This document shows, piece after piece, positions 40,686 to 51,286 of a DNA stretch of 64,000 nucleotides. How positions within the stretch are numbered: position 1 is the stretch's first letter; the number at the start of each line of letters is the position of its first letter. This DNA comes from Saprospiraceae bacterium (GTDB lineage Bacteria > Bacteroidota > Bacteroidia > Chitinophagales > Saprospiraceae), in assembly GCA_020628095.1 (NCBI GenBank), contig JAHDFP010000003.1, forward strand, positions 124,001-188,000, read 5' to 3'. Under the pieces are notes generated by a model that saw nothing but the letters and a program-made list of their open reading frames with translations, had not been told where the DNA came from and made no database searches. Position numbers and translations under genes: made by a program.

Positions 40686-40715
40686 AAGACTTGCAATAAT
40701 TGTGGGTCTTTTTTT
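40686..40715 (+). terminator. Terminator following tRNA-Val
   Basis: AGACTTGCAATAATTGTGGGTCT hairpin (with wobble pairs) followed by a T-run. Confidence 0.65.
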
Positions 40716-40935
40716 GTTTCCCATTATGGTAAGCCATATTCTTCGTCCGATGTAGAACATGATGCGTTCTTCATAGAATTACCCCATTTACGTGCCTTTT
40801 CCAATGCAAATTTTGGCGCACTTGGTAAAAAATATGTTGCAGAAGCCTTTTCTGCCCCATAAACCCTACCGACAAGTATAGAATTAATTTTTTCTTTAAG
40901 TCTTTCGACCTAACCAACAAATGATATAGGATCGT

Positions 40936-42639
40936 ATGATCTACAGATTTGTCCTTACTGTTTTCTCTATTCTGCTGACTTTGTCGTTGGCTATTAGCCA
41001 GATTCCTCTTGTTAGCTACGAAAAAGATGGTCTTCTATCAGTCGAGATGGAATCTGTCAGACTTTCTGACGGCTGGATAATGGGATCGGAGACGGATTCA
41101 CTCGGTAAAAGTGTTGATTTCATTTACTGGGGAGGTGAGCAATATTTTAATGAGACGGGTCACGGCATATTAGAGATACCAATTTATATCAATAGTGCGG
41201 GCACTTATAGAATAGACTGGCGCATGAAGGTCGGTAAAGGGGAGGATGTCACACAGCATAATGATTATTGGCTCAAAATGGATGGCGCTCAGATATATGC
41301 TCAAAATCATAAAGGTCATAAGGTTTTTCCCCGACCTGCATGCCAATATGTAGAGGGTTATGATTGTCCCAATGGCTCATCAGATGATGGTTTTTTTAAG
41401 GTCTATGGTCAAAAGTCTCATTTTGGCTGGCATGCGCATACCAGTGACCATAATGGGCATGAGCTCTATGTGGATATTGAGACGCCCGGTCATTACGAAA
41501 TAATAATTAATGCGCGTTCCTCCTACTGTTATCTTGATAAAATATTGCTGCATGACATCTCCCAGATCAGCAAAGATGAAGCACAAGCTCTGGCAATAGT
41601 GGCATCACCTAAGCAGCCTATGCGACGTACGTACCTCAGCATAAAGGAAAACCAATTTTACATCAATGATAAGCTAACCTATGAGGGAAAATATCACCAT
41701 CACCATAAGATAGAAGGCTTACTTTTTAATGCGAGACTAGTGCAGGGTATCTTTGATGATCTTAACCCAGAGACCAGATCGAGGTTTGTCTATCCAGATA
41801 CTAAAGAATGGGACCCTCTAAGAAATACCATAGAATTTGTCTCAGCCATGAAGGCATGGAAGGAACATGGTCTTCTATCATTTACCTTGAACTTACAAGG
41901 TGGAAGTCCGATGGGTTATGGTAATAAAAATTGGCTTAATTCGACTTTTGATAAGAAAGGAAACCTCAGAGAGGACTATATGCACCGACTGGAGATGATA
42001 TTGGATGAGGCGGATAGATTGGGTATGGTGGTCTTACTGGGATATTTTTATTTTGGTCAGGATCACAATCTTAAAAACGAGAAAGCGGTGATAAATGCGG
42101 TTGACAATATCACACGTTGGATTTTGGATAAGGGATATAGAAACCTACTTATAGAAATCAATAACGAATGTGATATATACTATGATCACGATATTCTCAA
42201 AGCAGATAGGGTACATGAGTTGATAGCTCGGGTGCAATCGATGACTAAGGACGGATACAGGCTATACGTGGGCACAAGTTATTCTGGAGGATATGTACCT
42301 AAATCAAATGTGGTGAGCGTATCGGATTATCTCTTACTACATGGTAATAGCGTGGAAGATCCTGATCGCATTGCTAAGATGGTAAAAGAAACAAAAGAAG
42401 TGTCTGGTTATAAAAACCAACCGATACTTTTTAACGAAGACGATCATTATGATTTTGATAAGCCGCATAATAATCTCATGTCTGCAGTCAGCCAATACGC
42501 CTCATGGGGGTATTTTGATTTTAGACGCGAAGGAGAAAATTATAATGAAGGTTTTCAATCCGTTCCAGTAGATTGGGGCATAAATTCTGAAAGGAAAATG
42601 AATTTCTTCCAGAAAATAAAAGAACTAACTGGATACTGA
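40936..42639 (+). CDS. Secreted glycoside-hydrolase-like protein (GH clan A-like barrel with N-terminal CBM-like region)
   Basis: Signal peptide; N-terminal AGTYRIDWRMKVGKG CBM-like; LLIEINNECDIYYD (Asn-Glu) and PILFNEDDHYDF as candidate catalytic Glu sites. Confidence 0.65.
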   Translation: MIYRFVLTVFSILLTLSLAISQIPLVSYEKDGLLSVEMESVRLSDGWIMGSETDSLGKSVDFIYWGGEQYFNETGHGILEIPIYINSAGTYRIDWRMKVGKGEDVTQHNDYWLKMDGAQIYAQNHKGHKVFPRPACQYVEGYDCPNGSSDDGFFKVYGQKSHFGWHAHTSDHNGHELYVDIETPGHYEIIINARSSYCYLDKILLHDISQISKDEAQALAIVASPKQPMRRTYLSIKENQFYINDKLTYEGKYHHHHKIEGLLFNARLVQGIFDDLNPETRSRFVYPDTKEWDPLRNTIEFVSAMKAWKEHGLLSFTLNLQGGSPMGYGNKNWLNSTFDKKGNLREDYMHRLEMILDEADRLGMVVLLGYFYFGQDHNLKNEKAVINAVDNITRWILDKGYRNLLIEINNECDIYYDHDILKADRVHELIARVQSMTKDGYRLYVGTSYSGGYVPKSNVVSVSDYLLLHGNSVEDPDRIAKMVKETKEVSGYKNQPILFNEDDHYDFDKPHNNLMSAVSQYASWGYFDFRREGENYNEGFQSVPVDWGINSERKMNFFQKIKELTGY

Positions 42640-42665
42640 TTATAGGTATCAATTTTATTTATACT

Positions 42666-43808
42666 ATGAAAAGAAACATACTAAAACATAAATCGAGTCC
42701 TGTTATAATATTACTCCTTGCTGTGTTGTGTTATGGTTGTCAGTCAAGTATGGTAACACAGAAAGAAGAGCCCACGCTCAAAAAAATATTCGAGGATGAC
42801 TTCTACATAGGAGCGGCGTTGTCGGGTTCTCAGATTAATGCAGAAGATAGTGCGACGACGCACGTTATAGAGACCGAGTTCAATTCTATTACTCCTGAGA
42901 ATGTTATGAAATGGATGTATATCCATCCAGAACCCGATTCGTTTTACTTTGAGATGTCGGATCGTTTTGTGGAGTTAGGTCACAAGAATGGGATGAACGT
43001 GGTGGGACACGCTCTGGTATGGCATAGCCAGATAGCCGAGTATATGAACGAAGTATCTGATAGTCTGACGATGGTCGATTATATCACGAGTCATATCAAT
43101 GTTATTGCGACGAGATACAAAGGAAAAATAGATACATGGGATGTGGTCAATGAAGCTTTTAACGAAGATGGCACCTATAGAGAATCTAACTTTTATAAAG
43201 TCTTAGGCCCAAGTTATCTGGAACTTGCTTTCTCTTTGGCTGCTGCCGCAGATCCTAATGCCAAACTTATATATAATGATTACAACTTGTGGAAGCCAGA
43301 AAAACGACAAGGTGTTATCCGCATGGTAAAGCAATTCAGAGAAAAGGGAATAAAGATAGATGGTGTGGGCATACAGGGACACTGGAGTGTCCAAGGACCG
43401 GATATAGCGCAGGTCAGATCCTGCATTCAGGACTTTGTAGATGCTGATATAGAGATAATGTATACGGAATTAGACTTGACTACATTACCTAATCCTTGGG
43501 AACTCGTCGGGGCGGAGATAAGTCAGAATTACGAAGGAAGTCCATACATGAATCCTTTTACAGATGGACTACCAGATACGATGGCGGTCAAGCTAGGTGA
43601 AAGGTATCAGGATATATTCGAGTTATTTGTAGAATACAAAGAAAACATTAGTCGTGTCACTTTTTGGGGTGTCAATGATAAGCAGTCCTGGCTCAACAAT
43701 TGGCCTATAGAAAATCGTACTAATTATCCACTTCTTTTCGATAGGGCATCGAAGAGAAAGTTGGCCTACGATTATGTGGCTAAAGTGAAGTTGTCAGAAA
43801 CTGAATAA
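42666..43808 (+). CDS. Endo-1,4-beta-xylanase, GH10, lipoprotein
   Basis: Lipobox LLAVLCYGCQSS; FNSITPENVMKWMYIHPEPDSFYF, VGHALVWHSQ, TWDVVNEAFNEDG, IMYTELDLTTLP, FWGVNDKQSWL. Confidence 0.95.
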   Translation: MKRNILKHKSSPVIILLLAVLCYGCQSSMVTQKEEPTLKKIFEDDFYIGAALSGSQINAEDSATTHVIETEFNSITPENVMKWMYIHPEPDSFYFEMSDRFVELGHKNGMNVVGHALVWHSQIAEYMNEVSDSLTMVDYITSHINVIATRYKGKIDTWDVVNEAFNEDGTYRESNFYKVLGPSYLELAFSLAAAADPNAKLIYNDYNLWKPEKRQGVIRMVKQFREKGIKIDGVGIQGHWSVQGPDIAQVRSCIQDFVDADIEIMYTELDLTTLPNPWELVGAEISQNYEGSPYMNPFTDGLPDTMAVKLGERYQDIFELFVEYKENISRVTFWGVNDKQSWLNNWPIENRTNYPLLFDRASKRKLAYDYVAKVKLSETE

Positions 43809-43836
43809 ACTAATACAATAGAGTAAGAAACAGATA

Positions 43837-45336
43837 ATGTCAGAATCAGCAATTACGACAGAGCAAAACGAAAGCCCTATCCCCATCTCGGAGAAACTTT
43901 CGATTATAGAAAAAATAGGTTACAGTCTCGGAGATTTAGCAGCCAATCTGATCTTTCAGACCTTGATGACTTTTTTGGCGTTTTTCTATACTGACGTATA
44001 CCAGATACCCGCTGCTCAGGCTGCAACGATCATTTTTCTCGGTGGTATGATCGGTGCATTTTTTAATATTGTGATGGGCATCATTGCCGACAGAACCCAG
44101 ACGCGATGGGGTAAGTTTCGTCCATGGATTCTTTGGACTTCTGTACCTTTTGGTATTATTTCATTACTGGCATTTACGACGCCAGATTTTAGTAGTCAGG
44201 GCAAGGTCATCTATGCGATGACGACATACATATTGCTAGTCATTATTTATTCTGCTAATAATTTGCCGTACTCTGCTCTTAGTGGTGTGATGACAGGTGA
44301 TATGGCAGAGCGCAATAGTCTTTCTTCTTATCGTTTCGTCGCGGTGATGGTGGCGCAGTTTATTATACAAGTTTTACTATTGCCATTGGTGTTGATCCTG
44401 GGTAATGGAGATAAGGCGGCGGGTTTTCAGAGTACGATGACAATATTTTCTATAGTCGGTGTCATATTTCTGATTATTTCTTTCTTGACCACAAAGGAAC
44501 GTATTATTCCTAAAGCCGAACAAAAATCTTCGATCAAAGAAGATTTGGTAGATCTTATTAAGAATAAGCCTTGGATTGTCATGTTGGTCTTAACCATTTT
44601 GGTATTTATCACTTTGGCACTTAAGGGCGGATTATATATTTATTATTTCAAAAATTATCTGGACGTCACGGCACTCCAAGAATTTCTGGCTAAAAGTGGA
44701 TTTAATGGATTGATAGGTGGGATTAATAATCTTTTGACAGGCATGGGTTTTTCTGAATTCCAATGGCCCAAGGATGCCGCCACTTCCGCCTTTAGTTTAT
44801 TCAATGCTTTGGGAATAATTAATATGATCATTGGGATTTTCTTTTCCAAAAGATTAGCAGATAAGTTTGGTAAGCGCAATGTTTTTGGCGTTGCTCTTTT
44901 TCTATCTACCTTATTTATTCTGGCCTTTTATTTTTTCAGTCCAGAGTCGGTGGGTCTTGTCTTTTTTTCGCAGGTGCTTCATGGATTATTTTATGGGGTC
45001 ACCATTCCATTGCTGTGGGCTATGATAGCAGATGTCGCAGATTACTCCGAATGGAAAAATAATAGAAGGGCTACCGCGATTATTTTTTCGGCAATGATAT
45101 TTGGACTCAAAGTAGGTCTGAGTATCGGAGGGGCATTGGTGGCTTCTCTACTATCGTGGTATGGATATGATATTGCCCAGAATATCCAAAGCGCGGCTAC
45201 TGTCAATGGTATCAAGGTATCTATTAGTCTGTTCGCGTCTTTGCCTTTTTTAGTAGGGGTAGGCTTACTATTCTTGTATGAAATCAATAAACCTTTAGAA
45301 GTCAAAATAGAGAAAGAGCTTAAGCTAAGGCGATAG
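43837..45336 (+). CDS. GPH/MFS glycoside transporter
   Basis: [50 protein letters not shown]-type GPH motif, 11-12 TM segments. Confidence 0.92.
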   Translation: [499 protein letters not shown]

Positions 45337-45390
45337 CTACTAAAATGATATGAAAAACAACTGTAACAAATATTTTAAAAACCAATAAGT

Positions 45391-46398
45391 ATGGAAGAAC
45401 CTAACCTTCAATTACTTAGGCAGTATCAATTATCTAAACCACTGGTAACGCACTTGTATACGGCAGACCCATCAGCACATGTTTTTGATGGGAAGTTGTA
45501 CATATATCCTTCACACGATATCGATGCGGGCATCCCTTTTAATGATGACGGTGATCATTTTGGTATGCGGGATTACCATATCTTTTCTATAGATGGAATA
45601 GAGGGAGAGATAATAGATCATGGAGTGGCATTGGATATAGACGATGTTCCCTGGGCTTCGCGTCAGATGTGGGCACCCGATGCGGCACACAAGGATGGCA
45701 AATACTATTTCTACTTTCCAGCCAAGAACAAGGATGGATTGTTTCAGATAGGTGTGGCGATTGGGGATAATCCTGGTGGACCATTCAAGGCGGAGGCTAG
45801 TCCGATTACTGGAAGTTATTCTATTGATCCCGCGGTTTTTGAAGATAACGATGGTGAGTACTATATGTATTTTGGAGGTATCTGGGGTGGACAACTGCAG
45901 AAATACAGGAACAATAGTTATGATGAGAATAATGTAGAGCCACCAGCACAAGAAAAGGCATTGACTCCTATGATGGCGAAATTATCCGAGGATATGACCT
46001 CCTTTGCCGAGTCACCAGTCGAGATATTAATCATAGACGAAAATGGCCAGCCTCTATTGGCAGGAGATAATGATCGGCGTTTTTTCGAGGCAAGCTGGGT
46101 GCATAGGATAGGCGACACATACTACTTTTCTTATTCTACTGGAGATACGCATTTTATATGTTATGCCATAGGTGATAATCCGTATGGCCCATTTACTTAT
46201 AAAGGCAGGATATTAGAACCCGTAGTGGGATGGACATCTCATCACTCTATCTGCCAATATCTAGGACAGTGGTACTTGTTCTATCATGATTCTCTGTTAT
46301 CGGGAGGGGTTACACATCTGAGGTCTATGAAAATGACGCCTCTCATACATGACGAACATGGTCTTATAAAAACAATTTTGCCCTATAAAATTATGTAG
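45391..46398 (+). CDS. GH43 family glycosidase, no signal peptide (likely cytoplasmic)
   Basis: TADPSAHVFDGKLYIYPSHD, SYSIDPAVFEDNDGEYYMYFGG, FFEASWVHRIGDTYYFSYST place the three GH43 acidic residues. Confidence 0.92.
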   Translation: MEEPNLQLLRQYQLSKPLVTHLYTADPSAHVFDGKLYIYPSHDIDAGIPFNDDGDHFGMRDYHIFSIDGIEGEIIDHGVALDIDDVPWASRQMWAPDAAHKDGKYYFYFPAKNKDGLFQIGVAIGDNPGGPFKAEASPITGSYSIDPAVFEDNDGEYYMYFGGIWGGQLQKYRNNSYDENNVEPPAQEKALTPMMAKLSEDMTSFAESPVEILIIDENGQPLLAGDNDRRFFEASWVHRIGDTYYFSYSTGDTHFICYAIGDNPYGPFTYKGRILEPVVGWTSHHSICQYLGQWYLFYHDSLLSGGVTHLRSMKMTPLIHDEHGLIKTILPYKIM

Positions 46399-46523
46399 AC
46401 GAGGCGCAGACGAGATTGTCTTATGAAAGCCCATAAAATGGGGCGTTATGCAACAAAAATCTCATTAAATGAATCAATTTTTTCATTCTAAACTGATGAT
46501 TTAAAGGAGGTTTATAGCAATTA

Positions 46524-46646
46524 ATGAAAGGAATAACTATTCTGAGGATGTTAAATAAAATAAAACCATACTATAAAGAATTGATGATGCTATGCATTCT
46601 TATGGTTTTGTTTTTTCTAATTCTTCTCGTGGCTTTAGTACGATGA
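46524..46646 (+). CDS. Candidate 40-aa single-TM membrane microprotein (below the ORF track cutoff)
   Basis: ATG...TGA translates MKGITILRMLNKIKPYYKELMMLCILMVLFFLILLVALVR*; purine-rich aaaggagg about 13 nt upstream. Confidence 0.4.
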   Translation: MKGITILRMLNKIKPYYKELMMLCILMVLFFLILLVALVR

Positions 46647-46714
46647 TTTTCAGAATATGGTTCTTATGAAAAAACTATTACTACAAAAAATTAATCAAAC
46701 CAAAAAGAAACGAA

Positions 46715-49700
46715 ATGGCTTATCACTCAAAACTGAAAAGTCTCTTCCCTAGGTCCTGGCGACAGGAGAATAGACGGAATCAAACCAGATTTTCAGTTAC
46801 TATTTTTGTTTTTGCACTTTTTTCATTTTTCTCCATCGCATCTGGTCAAGGCACGATTACGGGTGTCGTTATGGAGGCAGATTCTGGTGAACCTTTGCCA
46901 GGAGTTAATATTTTAGTACAAGGAAGTACTATAGGGACAATCTCAGATTTGGACGGTTCTTATAAGCTTAATGTTCTGGATAATAATTCTGTGATAGAAT
47001 ATAGTTTTACAGGTTACATTACAGAGCAGGTATCGGTAGATGGTCGCTCGATCCTCGATGTGAGCCTCAGAACCAATGTCCAACAACTTAACGAAGTCGT
47101 CGTTGTAGGCTACGGTAATCAAGACAGGGCAAAGGTCACGGGAGCTATTGCCTCTGTAGATGCTTCCGAGATAGCAGAGGTGCCAGTCTTTACTGCAGAT
47201 CAGGCTTTACAAGGAAGGGCTGCAGGCGTATATGTCTCCAACAATGGTTCGCCTGGGACAGATCCGGTGGTGAGAATCAGAGGACTAGGTACGACAGGTG
47301 ACAACAGCCCACTTATTGTAGTGGATGGTGTTATTGTTGTCGGATTAGGTGATATTAATCCTAATGATATAGAATCCATTACAGTCCTCAAGGATGCCTC
47401 TACGACAGCAGTTTTCGGAGCGCAAGGTTCTAATGGTGTCATCATGGTCAAGACAAAAAACGGTCAGTCTGGAAGAACTCAGGTAGAGCTAGATTCTTAT
47501 ATAGGAACGCAGTCTGTAGCTAAAAGATATGATGTCATGAATCGTGCCCAGTATCTTCAGCACGCTTCTAATTGGGGTGTTGCGCAGGGACGTATTAATG
47601 ACGAGCAATATGCTGACCTTATCAATAATGATACAGACTGGCAAGACGAAATTTTCCAGGATGGAATGATGCAAAGTCATAACATAGCAGTATCAGGAGG
47701 TAACGAAACTTCGACTTTCAGGGTCGGTGCTAACTATATAAACCAAGAAGGCGTCATGCTCAATACGGGCACTGATCGTTATACCTTCAGAGCTAATAGT
47801 TCTTTCACGACAGGTAAGTTTACGTTTGGAGAAAATCTATCTGTTTCACTGGTAGATCGAAAGCCTGAAAATACGGCTGGTGGAAGATCAGCCATAGAAC
47901 ATGCGATCAAGATGCCACCATATTTTGGAGTATTTAATTCTGACAATATAGGTGGATATCAAGGAGTGGATAACTCACTAGATGCACAAGATGCGGAGAA
48001 TCCTGTACGTGTATTAGCCCACCCGCAACGTACTCAGAAAAGAACCAACTTGTTAGGCAATCTATTTGCTGAGTACGAAATAATAGAGGGACTTAAGTTG
48101 CGCGGTCAAGCGGGATTAGATTGGTGGGCTTTCAATAATGATGATTTTACACCTTCATTTTCTGGAGAACCGACGGCTGTACCATTTGCTGTAATCGGCA
48201 AAGGAAACGGAACGCACAGGCAAGTGACCACTTTTGCTCAGTTGAATTATACGAAGAGTTTAGGCCTGCATAACCTCGATGCTTTGCTCCTGTCAGAATA
48301 TAATAACTCTTATGACACCAGAGCTGGCGCGAGCAGTACTAATGCGATAACGGATGAGATACCTAATCTGACTAATCAAGATCCTCAGATCGGTTCGTTT
48401 AATTTTGAATATACAAGAATCGGATATCTCGGTAGACTTAATTATGACTATAATGGGAAGTACATATTAGCAGGGTCTTATCGTAGAGACGCTTCTTCTC
48501 GTTTCGGACCTAATAATCGATGGGCAGGTTTTTATTCTTTGGCTGCCGGATGGGTTGTTAATAGGGAAAACTTTTTTCCTCAGAATGGATTTGTATCAGG
48601 TTTGAAATTAAGAGCGAGTATCGGTACTGTGGGTAATGATAGGATAGGAGAGTATCGTTATGGCTCTTCTATTAATACAGGTAGTTATAATACCTCATTT
48701 GTGGATGTACTGACGGGATCATCTTATCTTGGAGCAGGTACCACTGCTGGTAACGTGGCTGTACCTGACTTAAGATGGGAGACCACAACAATGACTAATA
48801 TTGGTGCTGATGTGTATCTATGGGATAACCGTATATCTTTCGCAGCAGAGTACTATAAGAATAAAAGTGATGACTTACTTATCAATGTACAGTTGACACC
48901 GTCTTTAGGTGGACATAATGGATTTGGTCCTAGAAATGTGGGAGCTGTAGAGGTCGATGGGTTTGAGTTTAACTTAGGAATAAACGACGCAGAAGGTGCT
49001 TTCAAATGGTCTGCAGACTTCAATCTGAGTACAACTAATAATGTGGTCGTGGATCTCAATGGAGAAGTATTGTCCAATGGTGGATTCGAAGGGGCGAATT
49101 TATTGAGAAGTGTCGAAGGACAATCCCTTAATCACTTTTTTGGATTTGTAACATTGGGTCTTTTCCAGTCAGAAGAGGAGATTTTAACTTCTCCATTCCA
49201 GGAAGATGCGCAACCTGGTGACATTAAGTTCGCCGACATTTCTGGGCCTGACGGAATACCAGATGGAGTCATTAATGATTTTGATAAGACGAACATAGGC
49301 AACCCAATACCTGACTTTACTTATGGCGTGTCATTAAGAGCTTCTTACAAAAATTTTGATGCCAGTGCTTTCATCAATGGAATGCAGGGCAACCAAATAT
49401 ATAATACCAATATATGGGATCTGGAAGGTGGTCGTCGATTTTTCAATGCTAGTCCTCAAGCTTTAGATGCTTGGTCACCGACTAATACAGATACAGATAT
49501 TCCAAGAATAACAACAGACCCTCAGAATCTATTGCCATCTACTAGGTTCGTAGAAGATGGCTCATTTATGAGGTTAAAGAATTTGACTATTGGATATACG
49601 ATTCCTGGATTAGGTGGAAACAGTAACTCTAGTATAAGACTATACGTAAGTGGTCAAAACTTAATGACAATAACAGATTACACTGGACTTGATCCAGAAG

Positions 49701-49807
49701 TGGGTTCTTCGGCATTAGTGGGTAATAATGGTTCGCAGGTAGGAATAGACCGAGGAAACTATCCTTTATCCAAAACCTATATTGGTGGTATTCAACTAAA
49801 ATTTTAA
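46715..49807 (+). CDS. SusC/RagA family TonB-linked outer membrane protein
   Basis: CarboxypepD_reg GTITGVVMEADSGEPLPGVNILVQGSTIGTISDLDGSYKL; plug NEVVVVGYGNQDRAKVTGAIASV, GSNGVIMVKTKNG; C-terminal YIGGIQLKF. Confidence 0.97.
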   Translation: MAYHSKLKSLFPRSWRQENRRNQTRFSVTIFVFALFSFFSIASGQGTITGVVMEADSGEPLPGVNILVQGSTIGTISDLDGSYKLNVLDNNSVIEYSFTGYITEQVSVDGRSILDVSLRTNVQQLNEVVVVGYGNQDRAKVTGAIASVDASEIAEVPVFTADQALQGRAAGVYVSNNGSPGTDPVVRIRGLGTTGDNSPLIVVDGVIVVGLGDINPNDIESITVLKDASTTAVFGAQGSNGVIMVKTKNGQSGRTQVELDSYIGTQSVAKRYDVMNRAQYLQHASNWGVAQGRINDEQYADLINNDTDWQDEIFQDGMMQSHNIAVSGGNETSTFRVGANYINQEGVMLNTGTDRYTFRANSSFTTGKFTFGENLSVSLVDRKPENTAGGRSAIEHAIKMPPYFGVFNSDNIGGYQGVDNSLDAQDAENPVRVLAHPQRTQKRTNLLGNLFAEYEIIEGLKLRGQAGLDWWAFNNDDFTPSFSGEPTAVPFAVIGKGNGTHRQVTTFAQLNYTKSLGLHNLDALLLSEYNNSYDTRAGASSTNAITDEIPNLTNQDPQIGSFNFEYTRIGYLGRLNYDYNGKYILAGSYRRDASSRFGPNNRWAGFYSLAAGWVVNRENFFPQNGFVSGLKLRASIGTVGNDRIGEYRYGSSINTGSYNTSFVDVLTGSSYLGAGTTAGNVAVPDLRWETTTMTNIGADVYLWDNRISFAAEYYKNKSDDLLINVQLTPSLGGHNGFGPRNVGAVEVDGFEFNLGINDAEGAFKWSADFNLSTTNNVVVDLNGEVLSNGGFEGANLLRSVEGQSLNHFFGFVTLGLFQSEEEILTSPFQEDAQPGDIKFADISGPDGIPDGVINDFDKTNIGNPIPDFTYGVSLRASYKNFDASAFINGMQGNQIYNTNIWDLEGGRRFFNASPQALDAWSPTNTDTDIPRITTDPQNLLPSTRFVEDGSFMRLKNLTIGYTIPGLGGNSNSSIRLYVSGQNLMTITDYTGLDPEVGSSALVGNNGSQVGIDRGNYPLSKTYIGGIQLKF

Positions 49808-49810
49808 GAC

Positions 49811-51280
49811 ATGACTTCGACAAGAATATTTTTAATCATAGGCCTTATTATATTTTCGATCATCTCTTGTAATACAGATGATCTGGAATTATCTAATCCG
49901 AATGAACTTTCGGCAGAGACTTTTTTCAAAAGACCAGAGCAATTGCAATCTGCTGTGGATGCGATCTATGCTAATCTTCAGACAGAGGCTTTGTTCTCCA
50001 GAGTGTGGTATTATATGTACGACAACATGGGTCACGAGGTAGAAACCAATCCTCAGCACGAAGCCAATAAGCGCGTATATTTTGATTTCAATTATAATGC
50101 GGATGATGGATACATCTTTCAGTATTGGGATAATTGTTTCAGAGGGATCAATAAGGCCAACTTTGTAATACAGAATGAAGAGAATTTTGAAAATGTAACA
50201 GAACAACAAAAGAATCAGGCCATAGGCGAAGCCAAGTTTATGAGAGCATATTATTATTCTATGCTTGTAAAGAGATTCGGTGGAGTACCTCTCTATATAG
50301 AGCCTACAGGAGAAGGACAACCAAGAGCAACAGAAGAGGCTGTATACGAAGCCATATACAGTGATCTTAATGATGCAGCGAGTAAATTACCTAGTAAAGC
50401 AAATACAGATGGTGGTAGGCCATCTTCTGGTTCCGCTTTAGCCTTATTGGGTAAGATGTATTTACATAATGGTCGATGGGCTGATGCTAAAAGTGCTTTT
50501 GGAAGTATGAGTGGTTTCGCACTAGTCAATAATTACGAGGACAACTTTCTAGAAGAGACAGAATTCAATATTGAGTCAGTATGGGAAATCAATTTCACTT
50601 TAGCATTTGGTGCGACAACAGATTGGAGTGGAGTTGGAACTGGCACAGGAATTCATGAGTTTAGTTTCAGAGGTCAGGATATGGGATGGAACGATTGGTT
50701 CAACTCATATCCTACCCAAGACCTTGTCGATGAGTATGAGGATGGTGACCCTAGACTGACCGCTAACTTTTATTTCAATGGTGATTCTTTTGACAATGGA
50801 AACCAAACTGTTGCATTGCCTTTGGAGAGAGAAGTCGCGTGGAAAAAATATCAGTTGTACTATAAGCAATCTAATGAAAATCAGGCTTCTGGAATCAACT
50901 GCCGGGTTATAAGATATGCTGACGTATTGCTTATGCACGCCGAGGCGGAAAACGAATTGGGAAATAGCCAAGCTGCAATAGATCTCTTAAATCAAGTGAG
51001 AGATAGAGTCGGCATGCCGCAATATGGTTCGGCCGAGATGAATGCAACATTCCCAGTCACTTCTCGTCAAGAAATATTTGATGCCATCGTACATGAGAGA
51101 AGAGTGGAATTGGCTGGTGAGCAGGTCCGATTTGATGATCTAATCAGATGGGGAATGGCAGAAGAAGAGTTAAGTCCTTTTGGATTTAGAGTAGGAGTCC
51201 ATGAGCGTTTTCCTATTCCATTCAGAGAAATTAATACGAATGCCAATATTTCTGAATCAGATCAAAATCCAGGCTTCTAG
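49811..51280 (+). CDS. SusD/RagB family outer membrane lipoprotein
   Basis: Lipobox FSIISCNTDDLE; AIGEAKFMRAYYYSMLVKRFGGVPLYIEPT; CRVIRYADVLLMHAEAENELG; IVHERRVELAGEQVRFDDLIRWG. Confidence 0.97.
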   Translation: MTSTRIFLIIGLIIFSIISCNTDDLELSNPNELSAETFFKRPEQLQSAVDAIYANLQTEALFSRVWYYMYDNMGHEVETNPQHEANKRVYFDFNYNADDGYIFQYWDNCFRGINKANFVIQNEENFENVTEQQKNQAIGEAKFMRAYYYSMLVKRFGGVPLYIEPTGEGQPRATEEAVYEAIYSDLNDAASKLPSKANTDGGRPSSGSALALLGKMYLHNGRWADAKSAFGSMSGFALVNNYEDNFLEETEFNIESVWEINFTLAFGATTDWSGVGTGTGIHEFSFRGQDMGWNDWFNSYPTQDLVDEYEDGDPRLTANFYFNGDSFDNGNQTVALPLEREVAWKKYQLYYKQSNENQASGINCRVIRYADVLLMHAEAENELGNSQAAIDLLNQVRDRVGMPQYGSAEMNATFPVTSRQEIFDAIVHERRVELAGEQVRFDDLIRWGMAEEELSPFGFRVGVHERFPIPFREINTNANISESDQNPGF

Positions 51281-51286
51281 TACTTG

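Noticed and set aside
40671-40862. 63-aa + strand ORF starting within tRNA-Val
   Set aside because: Begins inside the tRNA 3' end and crosses its terminator; both strands are open, so coding status is unsupported.
45511-45951. 146-aa minus-strand ORF opposite GH43
   Set aside because: Antisense shadow frame; the plus strand has clear GH43 motifs.
46399-46523. Possible HTCS operator in the SusC upstream region
   Set aside because: I could not find a convincing direct or inverted repeat shared with other PUL promoters by eye.
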